Source: Methylopila sp. M107 (GTDB taxonomy: Bacteria; Pseudomonadota; Alphaproteobacteria; Rhizobiales; Methylopilaceae). Taken from it: 64,000 nt of DNA. The position numbers and the translations under genes were made by a program. Where the stretch lies: contig NZ_ARWB01000001.1 in NCBI RefSeq assembly GCF_000384475.1, positions 1,964,176-2,028,175 of the forward strand. The letters are read 5' to 3'. Of this stretch, positions 16,236-26,285 are shown piece by piece; positions within the stretch are counted from its first letter, which is position 1, and the number at the start of each line of letters is the position of its first letter. A model generated the notes under the pieces. The model saw only the letters and a list, made by a program, of their open reading frames with translations, was not told where the DNA came from and did not search any database.

Positions 16236-16970
16236 TCAGCCCTTGGTCCTGAGCGTCGAGCGCCCGCCGTCGACCCCGAACACCTGGCCGGTGATCCAGG
16301 AGGCCTCGCGCGACATGAGGAACGCCCCGAGCGCCGCGATGTCCTGCGGCGTTCCGAGCCGCTGCAGGGCGTGCAGCCCCGCGATCGCCTGCGCCATCTG
16401 GGGCGATTTCGTCAGCGGGGCTGCAAGCGGCGTTTCGGTCAGCGACGGCGCAATCGCGTTGACCCGCACCTTCGGAGCAAGTTCGGCGGCGAGCGCCCGC
16501 ACCAGCCCCTCGACCGCGCCCTTCGCCATTGCGACGGAGGCGTGGGAGGTGAAGCCCTGCTGGACCGCGACGGTCGAGAACAGCAGCGCGCTGGCGCCCT
16601 CTTGAGCCGTGTTCAGCGCCGGCAGGGCGGCCTGCAAGGCGCGCGCGGCGCCCAGCGCGTTGATGCGGAAATCTCGGTCGAAGTCGTCCGCCGCCAGCTT
16701 CGCGAAAGGTTTCAGGTTGATGGTGCCGACCGCATAGGCGAGCCCGCCGAGCGCGCCGCCCTTCGCCGCCTCCTCCGTCGCCCGCGTGACGCCGGCGTCG
16801 TCCTCGACGTCCGTGACCGTGAAGCCCGCGCCGATCTCGTCCGCGAGCGCCTTGAGCTTCGCCTCGTCACGGCCGACGAGATGGACGCCCGCGCCTTTTG
16901 CGGCCAGAGCCCGGGCGAGCGCCGATCCGATGCCGCCCGCGCCGCCGTAGATGAGGATGGTGTCGGCCAT
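16236..16970 (-). CDS. SDR-family protein lacking the catalytic tyrosine
   Basis: 244 residues from ATG 16970 behind GGGAGAACGC. The Rossmann start [19 protein letters not shown] (GxxxGxG) binds NAD(P), and the C-terminal GQVFGVDGG is typical. The active-site serine is in [11 protein letters not shown]. The YxxxK motif reads VAMAK, with Val where Tyr is expected (about residue 150), while Lys is kept. The protein is therefore either a divergent reductase or a non-catalytic nucleotide binder. It is the first gene before the photolyase and probably cotranscribed with it. Confidence 0.85.
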   Translation of the reverse strand: MADTILIYGGAGGIGSALARALAAKGAGVHLVGRDEAKLKALADEIGAGFTVTDVEDDAGVTRATEEAAKGGALGGLAYAVGTINLKPFAKLAADDFDRDFRINALGAARALQAALPALNTAQEGASALLFSTVAVQQGFTSHASVAMAKGAVEGLVRALAAELAPKVRVNAIAPSLTETPLAAPLTKSPQMAQAIAGLHALQRLGTPQDIAALGAFLMSREASWITGQVFGVDGGRSTLRTKG

Positions 16971-17035
16971 GCGTTCTCCCTGAGACCTCGGGATACGGTC
17001 TGGGGCAGGCCCCGGTTCAGGGACAACGCGCCACG

Positions 17036-17188
17036 ATGCCGAAGCGGACAGCAAGACGCGACCTGCCGCAGAAGACCTGTCCGGTCTGCGGGCGCGCGTT
17101 CGCGTGGCGGAAGAAATGGGCGAAGGTCTGGGAGGAAGTGCGCTACTGCTCGGAACGCTGCAGACGGACGGGAAAGAGCGCGCGTTGA
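17036..17188 (+). CDS. DUF2256 small zinc-finger-like protein
   Basis: 50 residues, basic. Two cysteine pairs, CPVC (about 15-18) and CSERC (about 38-42), flank the aromatic stretch [16 protein letters not shown], so a zinc ribbon is likely. This matches DUF2256, a family often encoded next to FeS photolyases. It is divergent from the SDR/photolyase operon, with 65 bases between. Its role is unknown; its size, charge and context suggest a nucleic-acid-binding helper. Confidence 0.85.
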   Translation: MPKRTARRDLPQKTCPVCGRAFAWRKKWAKVWEEVRYCSERCRRTGKSAR

Positions 17189-17202
17189 GGCGCCCGCTTC
17201 TG

Positions 17203-17364
17203 GATCCTCCTCCGCTTTAGCGGGGGAGGGGGACCATGCGAAGCATGGTGGAGGGGGCCGCGCCTCGGGATGAGGCTCGGACCGACCCTCGAACGCTCTA
17301 CGCCTCGCCCCCTCCACCGCCTTCGGCGGTCCCCCTCCCCCATGCTGAAGCATGGAGGAGGATC
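17203..17364. repeat. Palindromic repeat, family D (intact copy)
   Basis: Bounded by GATCCTCCTCC and GGAGGAGGATC. The left arm has GCGGGGGAGGGGGACCATGC, then AAGCATGGTGGAGGGGGC; the right arm has the inverse, ending CGGTCCCCCTCCCCCATGC. This copy is uninterrupted and serves as the empty-site reference for the IS110 insertion at 33686: the CT core corresponds to 17335-17336. Confidence 0.8.
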
Positions 17365-17378
17365 AAGAGGCGGCGCCG

Positions 17379-18995
17379 CTACTTCAAACTCTGCAGCGCC
17401 GCCAGCATCTCCGGCGTGTCGACGTCGATCATCGGGCCGTCGTCCTCGGCCTCGACCTCGCGCACGAGGTCGGCGTGGAGGCCGAGCAGGTGGCGGCCGC
17501 CGACGTCGCCGTCGATGCGGACGAGTTCGGCGAACAGGCGCCTCCCCCACAGCACCGGATTGCCGCGCCGGCCGTTGCGGGTCGCAGCGACGATGTGGAC
17601 GCCGGCCCCCGGCGCATAGGCCGCCGCGAGATTGCGGACGATGGAGGACGACACGCCCGGCATGTCGCCGAGCATCACGACCACCGCGTCGACGTCCGAA
17701 GACAGCGCGGAGAGCCCGGCCTTCAGCGAGGTCGAGAGACCTTCCGCAAAATTGCGGTTGCGGGCGAAGCGGACGTCGAGGCCGGAAAGCGCGGTCTCGA
17801 CCGCCGTCCCCTGATGGCCCGTCACCACCACGACTTCGGCGAGCCCCGCGCCGACGGCGGCTTCCGCGGCATGGCGCAGCAGCGGTTTGCCGAGCAGCGT
17901 CTCGAGCAGCTTGTTTGGCCCGCCCATCCGGGTCGAGCGGCCGGCCGCGAGCACGATGGCCGCGACCTTGGGCGATTTCGGCGCGTCGGGCGTCGCCTCG
18001 CGCGGCTGCGGCCGCGACACCGTCTCCATCAGCAGCCCCCCGACGCCCATCTTGGCGATCTCGCGGGCCCCGACGGGGGCGCGGGCGAGCAGGCGGTTCA
18101 GCACCCAGTCGAAGCCGTTTTCCTTCGGGCTTCGCGCGCAGCCCGGCGCGCCGAGCACCGGCTTGCCGTCGAGCGTGCCGAGCAGCAGCAGGTTGCCCGG
18201 ATCGACCGGCATGCCGAGGCGGTCCACCGTCCCGCCCGCCGCCTCGATCGCGCCCGGGACGACGTCGCGCCGATCGGTCACGGCCGAGGCGCCGAAGATG
18301 ATGGTGAGGTCCGCGCCGGAGGGGGCGAGTTCGCGGAGCGCCTTCGTGAGGCTCGCCTCGTCATGGCCGACGCGGCGTTCCGCGATCAACTTGGCGGAGG
18401 CCGGCGCGAGCCGGCGCTCCAGCGTCGCAATGGTCTTGTCGATGACCTTCGGGTCGAGCCCCGGCAGCAGCGTGGAGATCGCCGCGATCTTCTTCAGCGC
18501 GAACGGCGCGATCGAGACCAGCGGCCCGAGCTCGCGCGCCAGCCGCTCGGCGCGGGCGACTAGCGCCTCGGACAGCGCGAACGGAATGATCTTCACGGTC
18601 GCGGCCATCGCGTGCTGGCCGACCGCCGCGTGCTCGTCGAGCGTCGCGAACGTCACCGCTTCGTCGAGCGCGTTCAGCGCGTCGACGCCGGCGCGGTTCA
18701 CCAGCACCACGCCGGCATGTTCGGCGAACAGGTTCGAGCGGCCCGTGAACGGCGCCTCGCATCTGAGGTTGGGGCCCGCGAGCGCGAGCGCGATGCGGTG
18801 CGCGGCCTCGTCCTCCGCGACGTCGTCCGGCCCGAGCTCCGCGCCGACGATTTCCGTGACGCCCCGCCGCGCCAGCGCCGCGACGTCGGCCTCGGTGACG
18901 CGCGCGCCCTTCTTGAGCACATGGCCGTCCGCCTTCATGGCGTGGGCCGCGATGGCTCCGACAGCGCGCGAAAGGGGGATTGGGCCGAACTTCAT
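17379..18995 (-). CDS. MoeA-like / MobA-like fusion (molybdopterin-binding and nucleotidyltransferase)
   Basis: 538 residues. The N-terminal half (about 1-335) is a MoeA/MogA-type molybdopterin-binding domain, with IIFGASAVTDRRDVVPGAI and LGAPGCARSPKENGFDWVL. The C-terminal half (about 345-538) is a MocA/MobA-like nucleotidyltransferase, with AAIVLAAGRSTRMGGPNKLL and VVMLGDMPGVSSSIV. By family it activates molybdopterin with CTP to form the cytosine dinucleotide cofactor used by CO dehydrogenase and xanthine-dehydrogenase-type enzymes. It overlaps the upstream XdhC-like gene by four bases (ATGA), in a three-gene maturation operon. Confidence 0.88.
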   Translation of the reverse strand: MKFGPIPLSRAVGAIAAHAMKADGHVLKKGARVTEADVAALARRGVTEIVGAELGPDDVAEDEAAHRIALALAGPNLRCEAPFTGRSNLFAEHAGVVLVNRAGVDALNALDEAVTFATLDEHAAVGQHAMAATVKIIPFALSEALVARAERLARELGPLVSIAPFALKKIAAISTLLPGLDPKVIDKTIATLERRLAPASAKLIAERRVGHDEASLTKALRELAPSGADLTIIFGASAVTDRRDVVPGAIEAAGGTVDRLGMPVDPGNLLLLGTLDGKPVLGAPGCARSPKENGFDWVLNRLLARAPVGAREIAKMGVGGLLMETVSRPQPREATPDAPKSPKVAAIVLAAGRSTRMGGPNKLLETLLGKPLLRHAAEAAVGAGLAEVVVVTGHQGTAVETALSGLDVRFARNRNFAEGLSTSLKAGLSALSSDVDAVVVMLGDMPGVSSSIVRNLAAAYAPGAGVHIVAATRNGRRGNPVLWGRRLFAELVRIDGDVGGRHLLGLHADLVREVEAEDDGPMIDVDTPEMLAALQSLK

Positions 18996-19672
18996 GTCGT
19001 CTCCGGGCGCCTGAGCGCCTGTGTGATCTCGGCCAGGACAGACACAGCGATCTCGGCCGGCGAAGCCGCGCCGATCGCAAGCCCGATCGGCGCGCGAATG
19101 CGGTCGAGGTCGCCCGCGGCGACGCCCGCAGCCGTGAGCCGCTCCCGCCGCGCGCCATGTGTTTTACGCGATCCAAGCGCGCCGACATAGAAGCAGCCTG
19201 CGTCGAGCGCCGCGGTCAGTCCGGGATCGTCGATCTTGGGATCGTGCGTCAGCGCCGCGAAGGCGGTGTAGCGGTCGAGCTTCAGGCCGGGCAGCGCCCG
19301 GTCCGGCCAGTCGGCGATCACGGAAACGCCCGGAAACCGCGCGGCCGTGGCGAAGGCCGTGCGCGGGTCGAGCACCGTCACGTCGTAGTCGAGCGCGGCC
19401 GCCATCGGCGCGAGCGTCTGCGCGACATGGACCGCGCCGAGGATCACGAGCCGCGTCGCCGGCAGGTGGACGTTGATGAAGCTTCGGTCGTCGCCGCGGT
19501 CGACCATGCAGCTGCGGCCTGACGCGAAGGCCTTTTCGAGCGCGCCCGCGAGCGGATCGCCTTCGCTGTCCGTCACGACCCGCTGCGCGCCGGTCGGCAT
19601 ATCGGTCACCACCGCGGCGGCCCGCCGTTCGGCGCGGGCGGCGTTCAGCGCGACGAGCAGGTCGAGCTTCAT
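18992..19672 (-). CDS. XdhC/CoxI-family protein, C-terminal (Rossmann) half
   Basis: 226 residues starting at MKLDLLVALN. An N-terminal linker leads into the XdhC_C Rossmann domain: LVILGAVHVAQTLAPMAAAL, then DPRTAFAT, and YVGALGSRKTHGARRERL. It ends with PIGLAIGAASPAEIAVSVLAEI. The family delivers sulfurated molybdenum cofactor to hydroxylases. The protein lacks the CoxI N-terminal domain, which is encoded separately just upstream, with a four-base overlap. It also overlaps the MoeA/MobA fusion. Confidence 0.88.
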   Translation of the reverse strand: MKLDLLVALNAARAERRAAAVVTDMPTGAQRVVTDSEGDPLAGALEKAFASGRSCMVDRGDDRSFINVHLPATRLVILGAVHVAQTLAPMAAALDYDVTVLDPRTAFATAARFPGVSVIADWPDRALPGLKLDRYTAFAALTHDPKIDDPGLTAALDAGCFYVGALGSRKTHGARRERLTAAGVAAGDLDRIRAPIGLAIGAASPAEIAVSVLAEITQALRRPETT

Positions 19673-20004
19673 GGCGTTTTCTCGACGAACACCCGCTCGA
19701 CGAACACGCGGATCCGCCCGCCGCAGGAGAGGCCGACCTCCCACGCCGTCTCGTCCGCGACGCCGAACTCCAGCATGCGCGGGACGCCCGTCTCGATCAC
19801 CTCCGCCGCCTCGCTCACCACCGCGCCCTCGACGCAGCCGCCGGAGACCGAGCCCTCGAAGGCGCCGTCGCGGTCGATCACCAGATGGCTGCCGACCGGG
19901 CGCGGGGCCGAACCCCAGGTCTCGACCACGGTTGCGAGCGCGACGCCGCGGCCCGCCCGCGCCCAGGCCTCGGCCACCGTCAAAGGATCGGGAGCGACGC
20001 TCAT
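19669..20004 (-). CDS. XdhC/CoxI-family protein, N-terminal half
   Basis: 111 residues from ATG 20004; an in-frame GTG lies 12 bases upstream. It has the XdhC_CoxI domain only: ALATVVETWGSAPRPVGSH, SVSGGCVEGAVV and VGLSCGGRIRVFVE. The SGGCVEG and CGG motifs contain the cysteines thought to handle sulfur for molybdenum-cofactor maturation. With the next gene it reconstitutes a normal two-domain XdhC, so the family protein is split here. First gene of the maturation operon; the client hydroxylase is not in the window. Confidence 0.88.
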   Translation of the reverse strand: MSVAPDPLTVAEAWARAGRGVALATVVETWGSAPRPVGSHLVIDRDGAFEGSVSGGCVEGAVVSEAAEVIETGVPRMLEFGVADETAWEVGLSCGGRIRVFVERVFVEKTP

Positions 20005-20068
20005 GACCATCCGCACTCGAGTTGAATTCGCTCCGGGCAGATAGATCGCCGGCCCTGCGGCCGCAACG

Positions 20069-20887
20069 TCACCTTGCGGGCGTCAGCGCAAGCTCGCCAA
20101 GCAGTTTTCGCGTGCGCGCCTTGAGGTCGTCGGCGGCATGGCCGGGCCCGACCGCCATCACGGCGAAAACGACGCTGCTGCGCTGCGGCCGGTCGACCCA
20201 GCCGACGATCCAGCCGGCCGCGTCGCAGACGCCCGTCTTGGAGGCGAGGCTGACGTCGCCGATCTTCTCGACCGGCATGATCTCGATCGTCCGCGACTGG
20301 CTCTCCGACGAGGTGGGCAGTTCGCCGCGCTTCAGCCGGGCCAGGAACTCTACCTGCTCGGGCGCGCTGACGACGAGGCCGCCCTCGCGCCCTCCCCGGC
20401 CGACGCTCTCGACCGGCTCGTCCTGCTCCGCATTGCCGTAGCGCATCGTGGCGAGCGAGCGCGCGAAGGCTTCCGGGCCGAGCCGCCGCGCGATCTCCTC
20501 ATAGACCCACGGAACCGGCTGCTGGAAAGCCTCGCGCAGCGTGACGCCTTCCGGCCTGTCGCCCTTGATCACGGGATTGCGCCGGAACGGCGTGCCGGCG
20601 TCGCCCGCGACGCCGCGGTCGAGCGCGACGACGGTGGACGGCAGCTGGAAGGTCGCGCAAGGCGGCAAGCGCTTGCCGCAGACGCCCGCGTCCGACACCG
20701 CGCTGCCGGCGCCGGGCGCGACGTCACGAAGCGCGACGCAGGCCTCGACCCCGCCGAACGCGCGCTGGAACGCCGTCGCGAGATCCACCGGCCCGTCGGC
20801 GCGCGCAGGCGCGGTCCACATCGCCAAAGCGAGCCCGACGGCGGACAGATGCGCCCCGAATCCGATTTCTCCACCGAACGCCAGCAT
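20069..20887 (-). CDS. Class D beta-lactamase-like protein lacking the catalytic Ser and Lys
   Basis: 272 residues from ATG 20887; a TTG at 20956 would add 23. The signal peptide ends near MWTAPARADG. The OXA-type fold is suggested by LPPCATFQLPSTVVAL, which aligns with the family's PxSTFKxPxxxxAL, followed by the YGN-type motif in ATMRYGNAEQ, and KTG in SLASKTGVCDAAGWIVG. The STFK box reads ATFQ, so both the acylated serine and the carbamylated lysine are replaced. Hydrolysis by the usual mechanism is therefore not expected. It could be a penicillin-binding sensor or a diverged pseudoenzyme. It is divergent from livH. Confidence 0.7.
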   Translation of the reverse strand: MLAFGGEIGFGAHLSAVGLALAMWTAPARADGPVDLATAFQRAFGGVEACVALRDVAPGAGSAVSDAGVCGKRLPPCATFQLPSTVVALDRGVAGDAGTPFRRNPVIKGDRPEGVTLREAFQQPVPWVYEEIARRLGPEAFARSLATMRYGNAEQDEPVESVGRGGREGGLVVSAPEQVEFLARLKRGELPTSSESQSRTIEIMPVEKIGDVSLASKTGVCDAAGWIVGWVDRPQRSSVVFAVMAVGPGHAADDLKARTRKLLGELALTPAR

Positions 20888-21196
20888 CGACCCCGATCGG
20901 CTCTCCCTGACCTGCGCCCCTTGCCGAATACCATTTGGCGGGGCCGTGAATTTCAATGACCGATCATCCCGACAAGATGTGGGCGGCGCGGAAACAGCGA
21001 CACCGGCTCATAAATCGTCTCACGCGGCTTGTCGCGCGACCCTTCGTCCGACTGCCGCTTGCGTTGTGGCCGACGGTCCGCCTTGATAGGACTGCTCAAC
21101 AGATGCGCTGGCCTCGAAACGAGGCAGCGATTCCCGAGATCGGCCGTTCAGGGGCTCCCGCCCGGACGCGGCGGCAAGGAGCAAAAAGGCCCGCGA
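20888..21196. other. Intergenic region between the OXA-like gene and livH
   Basis: 309 bases between divergent starts. It should contain both promoters, including that of the liv operon, but I see no convincing -35/-10 pair or operator. AAGGAG and AAAAAGG lie 8-20 bases before the livH GTG. Confidence 0.4.
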
Positions 21197-22111
<915 letters not shown>

Positions 22112-22136
22112 TGGCGAGGGCGACGGCGTTTCACTG

Positions 22137-22274
22137 TTCCCCTCCCCCTTGCGGGGAGGGGTTAGGGGTGGGGGTGGTCCTGAACGGGGCGCTGCGGCCG
22201 ACGCCGCTCGACGCTGATCGGAGCAGCCGCATCCTGAATCACCCCCACCCTTACCCTCCCCGCAAGGGGGAGGG
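22137..22274. repeat. Palindromic repeat, family C, between livH and livM
   Basis: CCCTCCCCCTTGCGGGGAGG plus GGTTAGGGGTGGGGGTGG at the left, and the inverse at the right (CCCCCACCCTTACCCTCCCC, GCAAGGGGGAGGG). It is a long foldback with a central unrelated spacer, and the first of three such elements inside the liv operon. Confidence 0.85.
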
Positions 22275-22322
22275 ATCGGCGCCGTCGCGCTTTCAATCCA
22301 TCGCCCTGAGGAACCGTCCTCA

Positions 22323-23630
<1,308 letters not shown>

Positions 23631-23652
23631 CCTTCGCATTGAAGCGCGGCGG

Positions 23653-23853
23653 CCCTCACCTCTCCCAGAGAAGTCGGATGTTTCCGACTTCTCTACGAGT
23701 GAGGGCTCAAGTCGCGAAAACCCGACTTGAGCGGGGGAGAGGTCGGCCCGTAGGGCCGGGTGGGGCGTCGCCCTCTCCGGAAAGCCCCGCCCCCCCTCAC
23801 CCGCTCGGCTTCGCCTCACGACCTCTCCCCGCCGGGGAGAGGTGGACGGCGGC
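23653..23853. repeat. Composite palindromic repeat between livM and livG
   Basis: Several nested hairpins: AGAAGTCGGATGTTTCCGACTTCT, AAGTCGCGAAAACCCGACTT, CGGCCCGTAGGGCCGGG, and the closing CTCTCCCCGCCGGGGAGAG. The outer arms CCTCACCTCTCCC and GGGAGAGGT relate it to family C, but it is longer and more diverged. Confidence 0.7.
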
Positions 23854-23898
23854 GCCCGTCGCTAAACGGAGACTTCCTACTGCGCCGAGGTTCGCCGC

Positions 23899-24774
23899 GT
23901 GACCTCGCTTCCAGCCGACGCCCCGAAACTGCCGGACGACGTGCTGATCCGCGTCGAGCGGCTGACCATGCGGTTCGGCGGGCTCGTCGCGGTCGACGAC
24001 GTCTCCTTCGACGTGAAGCGCGGCGACGTCACCGCGCTGATCGGGCCGAACGGCGCCGGCAAGACCACCGTGTTCAACTGCCTCACCGGCTTCTACAAGC
24101 CGACGGTCGGCCGCATCGCGCTGAGGAAGTCGGCAAGCGAGACCTGGCTGCTGGAGCGGCTGCGCGACCATCAGATCTCACGCCGCGCCGGCGTCGCGCG
24201 CACGTTCCAGAACATCCGCCTGTTCGGCGGCATGACGGTGCTGGAGAACCTGCTCGTCGCCCAGCACGCGCCGCTGATGCAGGCCTCCGGCATGACCGTG
24301 CTCGGGCTGCTCGGCGCTGGCGGCTATCGCAAGGCGGAAGGCCGCTCGATCGAGAAGGCGAAGCTCTGGCTCGAGCGCATCGACCTGATCGACCGCGCCG
24401 ACGACCCCGCCGCAGACCTGCCCTATGGCGACCAGCGCCGGCTCGAGATCGCGCGCGCCATGTGCACCGATCCGGTCGTGCTCTGCCTCGACGAGCCGGC
24501 AGCCGGCCTCAACCCGCGCGAAAGCGCCGACCTCGCCGTGCTGCTGCGCTCGATCCGCTCCGACGACGGCGTCGCGGTGCTGTTGATTGAGCACGACATG
24601 AGCGTGGTGATGGAAATTTCAGACCATGTCGTGGTTCTCGACTACGGCAAGAAGATCTCCGACGGCTCGCCGAAATCGGTGCGGGACGATCCGAAGGTGA
24701 TCGCCGCCTATCTCGGCGTCGAGGACGAGGAGGTCGAGGCCGTCGAGCACGAGATCGAAGGAGCGCAGGCTTGA
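23899..24774 (+). CDS. livG: Branched-chain amino-acid ABC transporter ATPase LivG
   Basis: 291 residues with a GTG start. Walker A GPNGAGKTT (about 53-61), LivG-type ARTFQNIRLFGGMTVLENLL, the signature-region variant LPYGDQRRLEIARA, Walker B VLCLDEPAAGLNP, and the H-loop LLIEHDMSVVM. There is a 10-15 residue insertion after RIAL (RKSASETWLLERLRDHQ). Its stop overlaps the livF start. It energises LivHM from the cytoplasmic face. Confidence 0.94.
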   Translation: MTSLPADAPKLPDDVLIRVERLTMRFGGLVAVDDVSFDVKRGDVTALIGPNGAGKTTVFNCLTGFYKPTVGRIALRKSASETWLLERLRDHQISRRAGVARTFQNIRLFGGMTVLENLLVAQHAPLMQASGMTVLGLLGAGGYRKAEGRSIEKAKLWLERIDLIDRADDPAADLPYGDQRRLEIARAMCTDPVVLCLDEPAAGLNPRESADLAVLLRSIRSDDGVAVLLIEHDMSVVMEISDHVVVLDYGKKISDGSPKSVRDDPKVIAAYLGVEDEEVEAVEHEIEGAQA

Positions 24775-25493
24775 GCGCGCCGCTGCTTCAGCTCAAGGGC
24801 GTCACCGCCTATTACGGCGCGATCGCGGCGCTGAAGGGCGTCGACGTCGACGTCGCGGCCGGCGAGATCGTGACGCTGATCGGCGCGAACGGCGCAGGCA
24901 AGTCGACGCTGATGATGACGATCTTCGGCGCGCCGGCCGCCCGCGACGGCGAGATCATCTTCGACGGCCAGGACATCACCCGCACCCCGACCCACGAGAT
25001 CGCGCGGCTCAAGATCGCGCAATCGCCTGAGGGCCGGCGGATCTTCGGGCGGATGAGCGTGCTCGAAAACCTCAAGATGGGCGCGGCCGTCACGGGATAC
25101 GCGCATTACGAGGAGGACCTCGCGCGCGTCTTCGGCATCTTCCCCCGGCTGAAGGAGCGCGCGACCCAGCGCGGCGGCACGCTGTCGGGCGGCGAGCAGC
25201 AGATGCTCGCGATCGCCCGCGCGCTGATGAGCCGCCCGCGCCTCCTGCTGCTCGACGAGCCCTCGCTCGGCCTCGCCCCGCTCGTCGCCAAGCAGATCTT
25301 TGCGGTCGTGAAGGAGCTGAACGAGACCGAAGGGCTGACCGTCTTCCTGGTCGAGCAGAACGCCTATCACGCGCTGAAACTCGCCCATCGCGGCTACGTC
25401 ATGGTCAACGGCAAGATCACCCTGTCGGGCGCGGGCCGGGAACTGCTGGAGCGGCCGGAAGTCCGCGCGGCCTATCTCGAGGGAGGGCGGTGA
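24771..25493 (+). CDS. livF: Branched-chain amino-acid ABC transporter ATPase LivF
   Basis: 240 residues from TTG 24771, overlapping livG by four bases. Walker A GANGAGKST, the LivF-type SPEGRRIFGRMSVLENLKMG, signature LSGGEQQMLAIARAL, Walker B LLLLDEPSLGLAP, and H-loop-type VEQNAYHALK. It completes the LivFGHM complex with a second ATPase. A family C repeat and then a small membrane-protein gene follow. Confidence 0.95.
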   Translation: MSAPLLQLKGVTAYYGAIAALKGVDVDVAAGEIVTLIGANGAGKSTLMMTIFGAPAARDGEIIFDGQDITRTPTHEIARLKIAQSPEGRRIFGRMSVLENLKMGAAVTGYAHYEEDLARVFGIFPRLKERATQRGGTLSGGEQQMLAIARALMSRPRLLLLDEPSLGLAPLVAKQIFAVVKELNETEGLTVFLVEQNAYHALKLAHRGYVMVNGKITLSGAGRELLERPEVRAAYLEGGR

Positions 25494-25537
25494 TGGCGGC
25501 CGCTAGCCTCTCCACCGTTATGCCCGGCGGAAACCTG

Positions 25538-25680
25538 TCCCCCTCCCCCTTGCGGGGAGGGGTTAGGGGTGGGGGTCCTTCCGGAAAGGGCGCGCCCGTC
25601 AAGCGTAGAGCGCTGGCGCGGATAGCGGCTCCTTCTGAACCACCCCCACCCCTAACCCCTCCCCGCAAGGGGGAGGGGAA
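25538..25680. repeat. Palindromic repeat, family C, after livF
   Basis: Nearly the same sequence as 22137-22274 and 39846-39989: the left arm CCCCCTCCCCCTTGCGGGGA with GGGGTTAGGGGTGGGGG, and the right arm its inverse. The central spacer differs between copies. Confidence 0.85.
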
Positions 25681-25710
25681 CAGCGCCTCGTTCTGCGAGG
25701 AAGGTCGCTG

Positions 25711-26139
25711 ATGGAAACGCTGCGCTCCTTCTACGAAACCCTAAACGCCCTCGGCCTCGGCTGGCTGTGGGAAATCTCGCTCGCCGAGTTCGGCTTCGCG
25801 ACGCTGGTCCTCGGCGGCGGGGCGGCGTGGCTTGCGGGACGCGGCGTCGCGAGCGCCTGGGAGCCGGCGTGGAAGGCGGCGCTCTGGATGCTGCCTCTCG
25901 GCTTCGCGGTGCGCTTCATCCACTACGCGATCTTCTCGGGCACGCTCCAGCTCAACCCGACCGGCGCCGCGGCGGCGGGTTTCGCCGCCACCCTGCACTA
26001 CTATCTGGTCGACCTCGTCTTTCTGGTCGTCTTCGCCGTGCTCGGACATCGCCGCACCCTGACCCGGATGATGACCCGCCAATACGCCTGGCTCTATGAG
26101 CCGGCGGGCCCGTTCGCCTGGAAGGCGCGCGGCGGCTGA
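25711..26139 (+). CDS. Small membrane protein of the liv operon
   Basis: 142 residues with three predicted helices (about 25-45, 52-72 and 88-112) and a conserved-looking tail RQYAWLYEPAGPFAWK. Genes of this kind (a DUF6867-like small membrane protein, by recollection) sit beside liv genes in related bacteria. A structural or regulatory role in the transporter is inference. It lies between livF and the binding-protein gene. Confidence 0.6.
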   Translation: METLRSFYETLNALGLGWLWEISLAEFGFATLVLGGGAAWLAGRGVASAWEPAWKAALWMLPLGFAVRFIHYAIFSGTLQLNPTGAAAAGFAATLHYYLVDLVFLVVFAVLGHRRTLTRMMTRQYAWLYEPAGPFAWKARGG

Positions 26140-26285
26140 AACTGCGTGCTTCTGCTCATCGAGAGGAGCGGCACAAAGCTTAGCGACGCAAATGATCATG
26201 ACGTGACACGGCGCTTCGGACTTGCCACCATGCCGTCCGGAACGGCGGGCAGAGCCGGAATCGGGACCTGAAGGGGACTTCGGAC

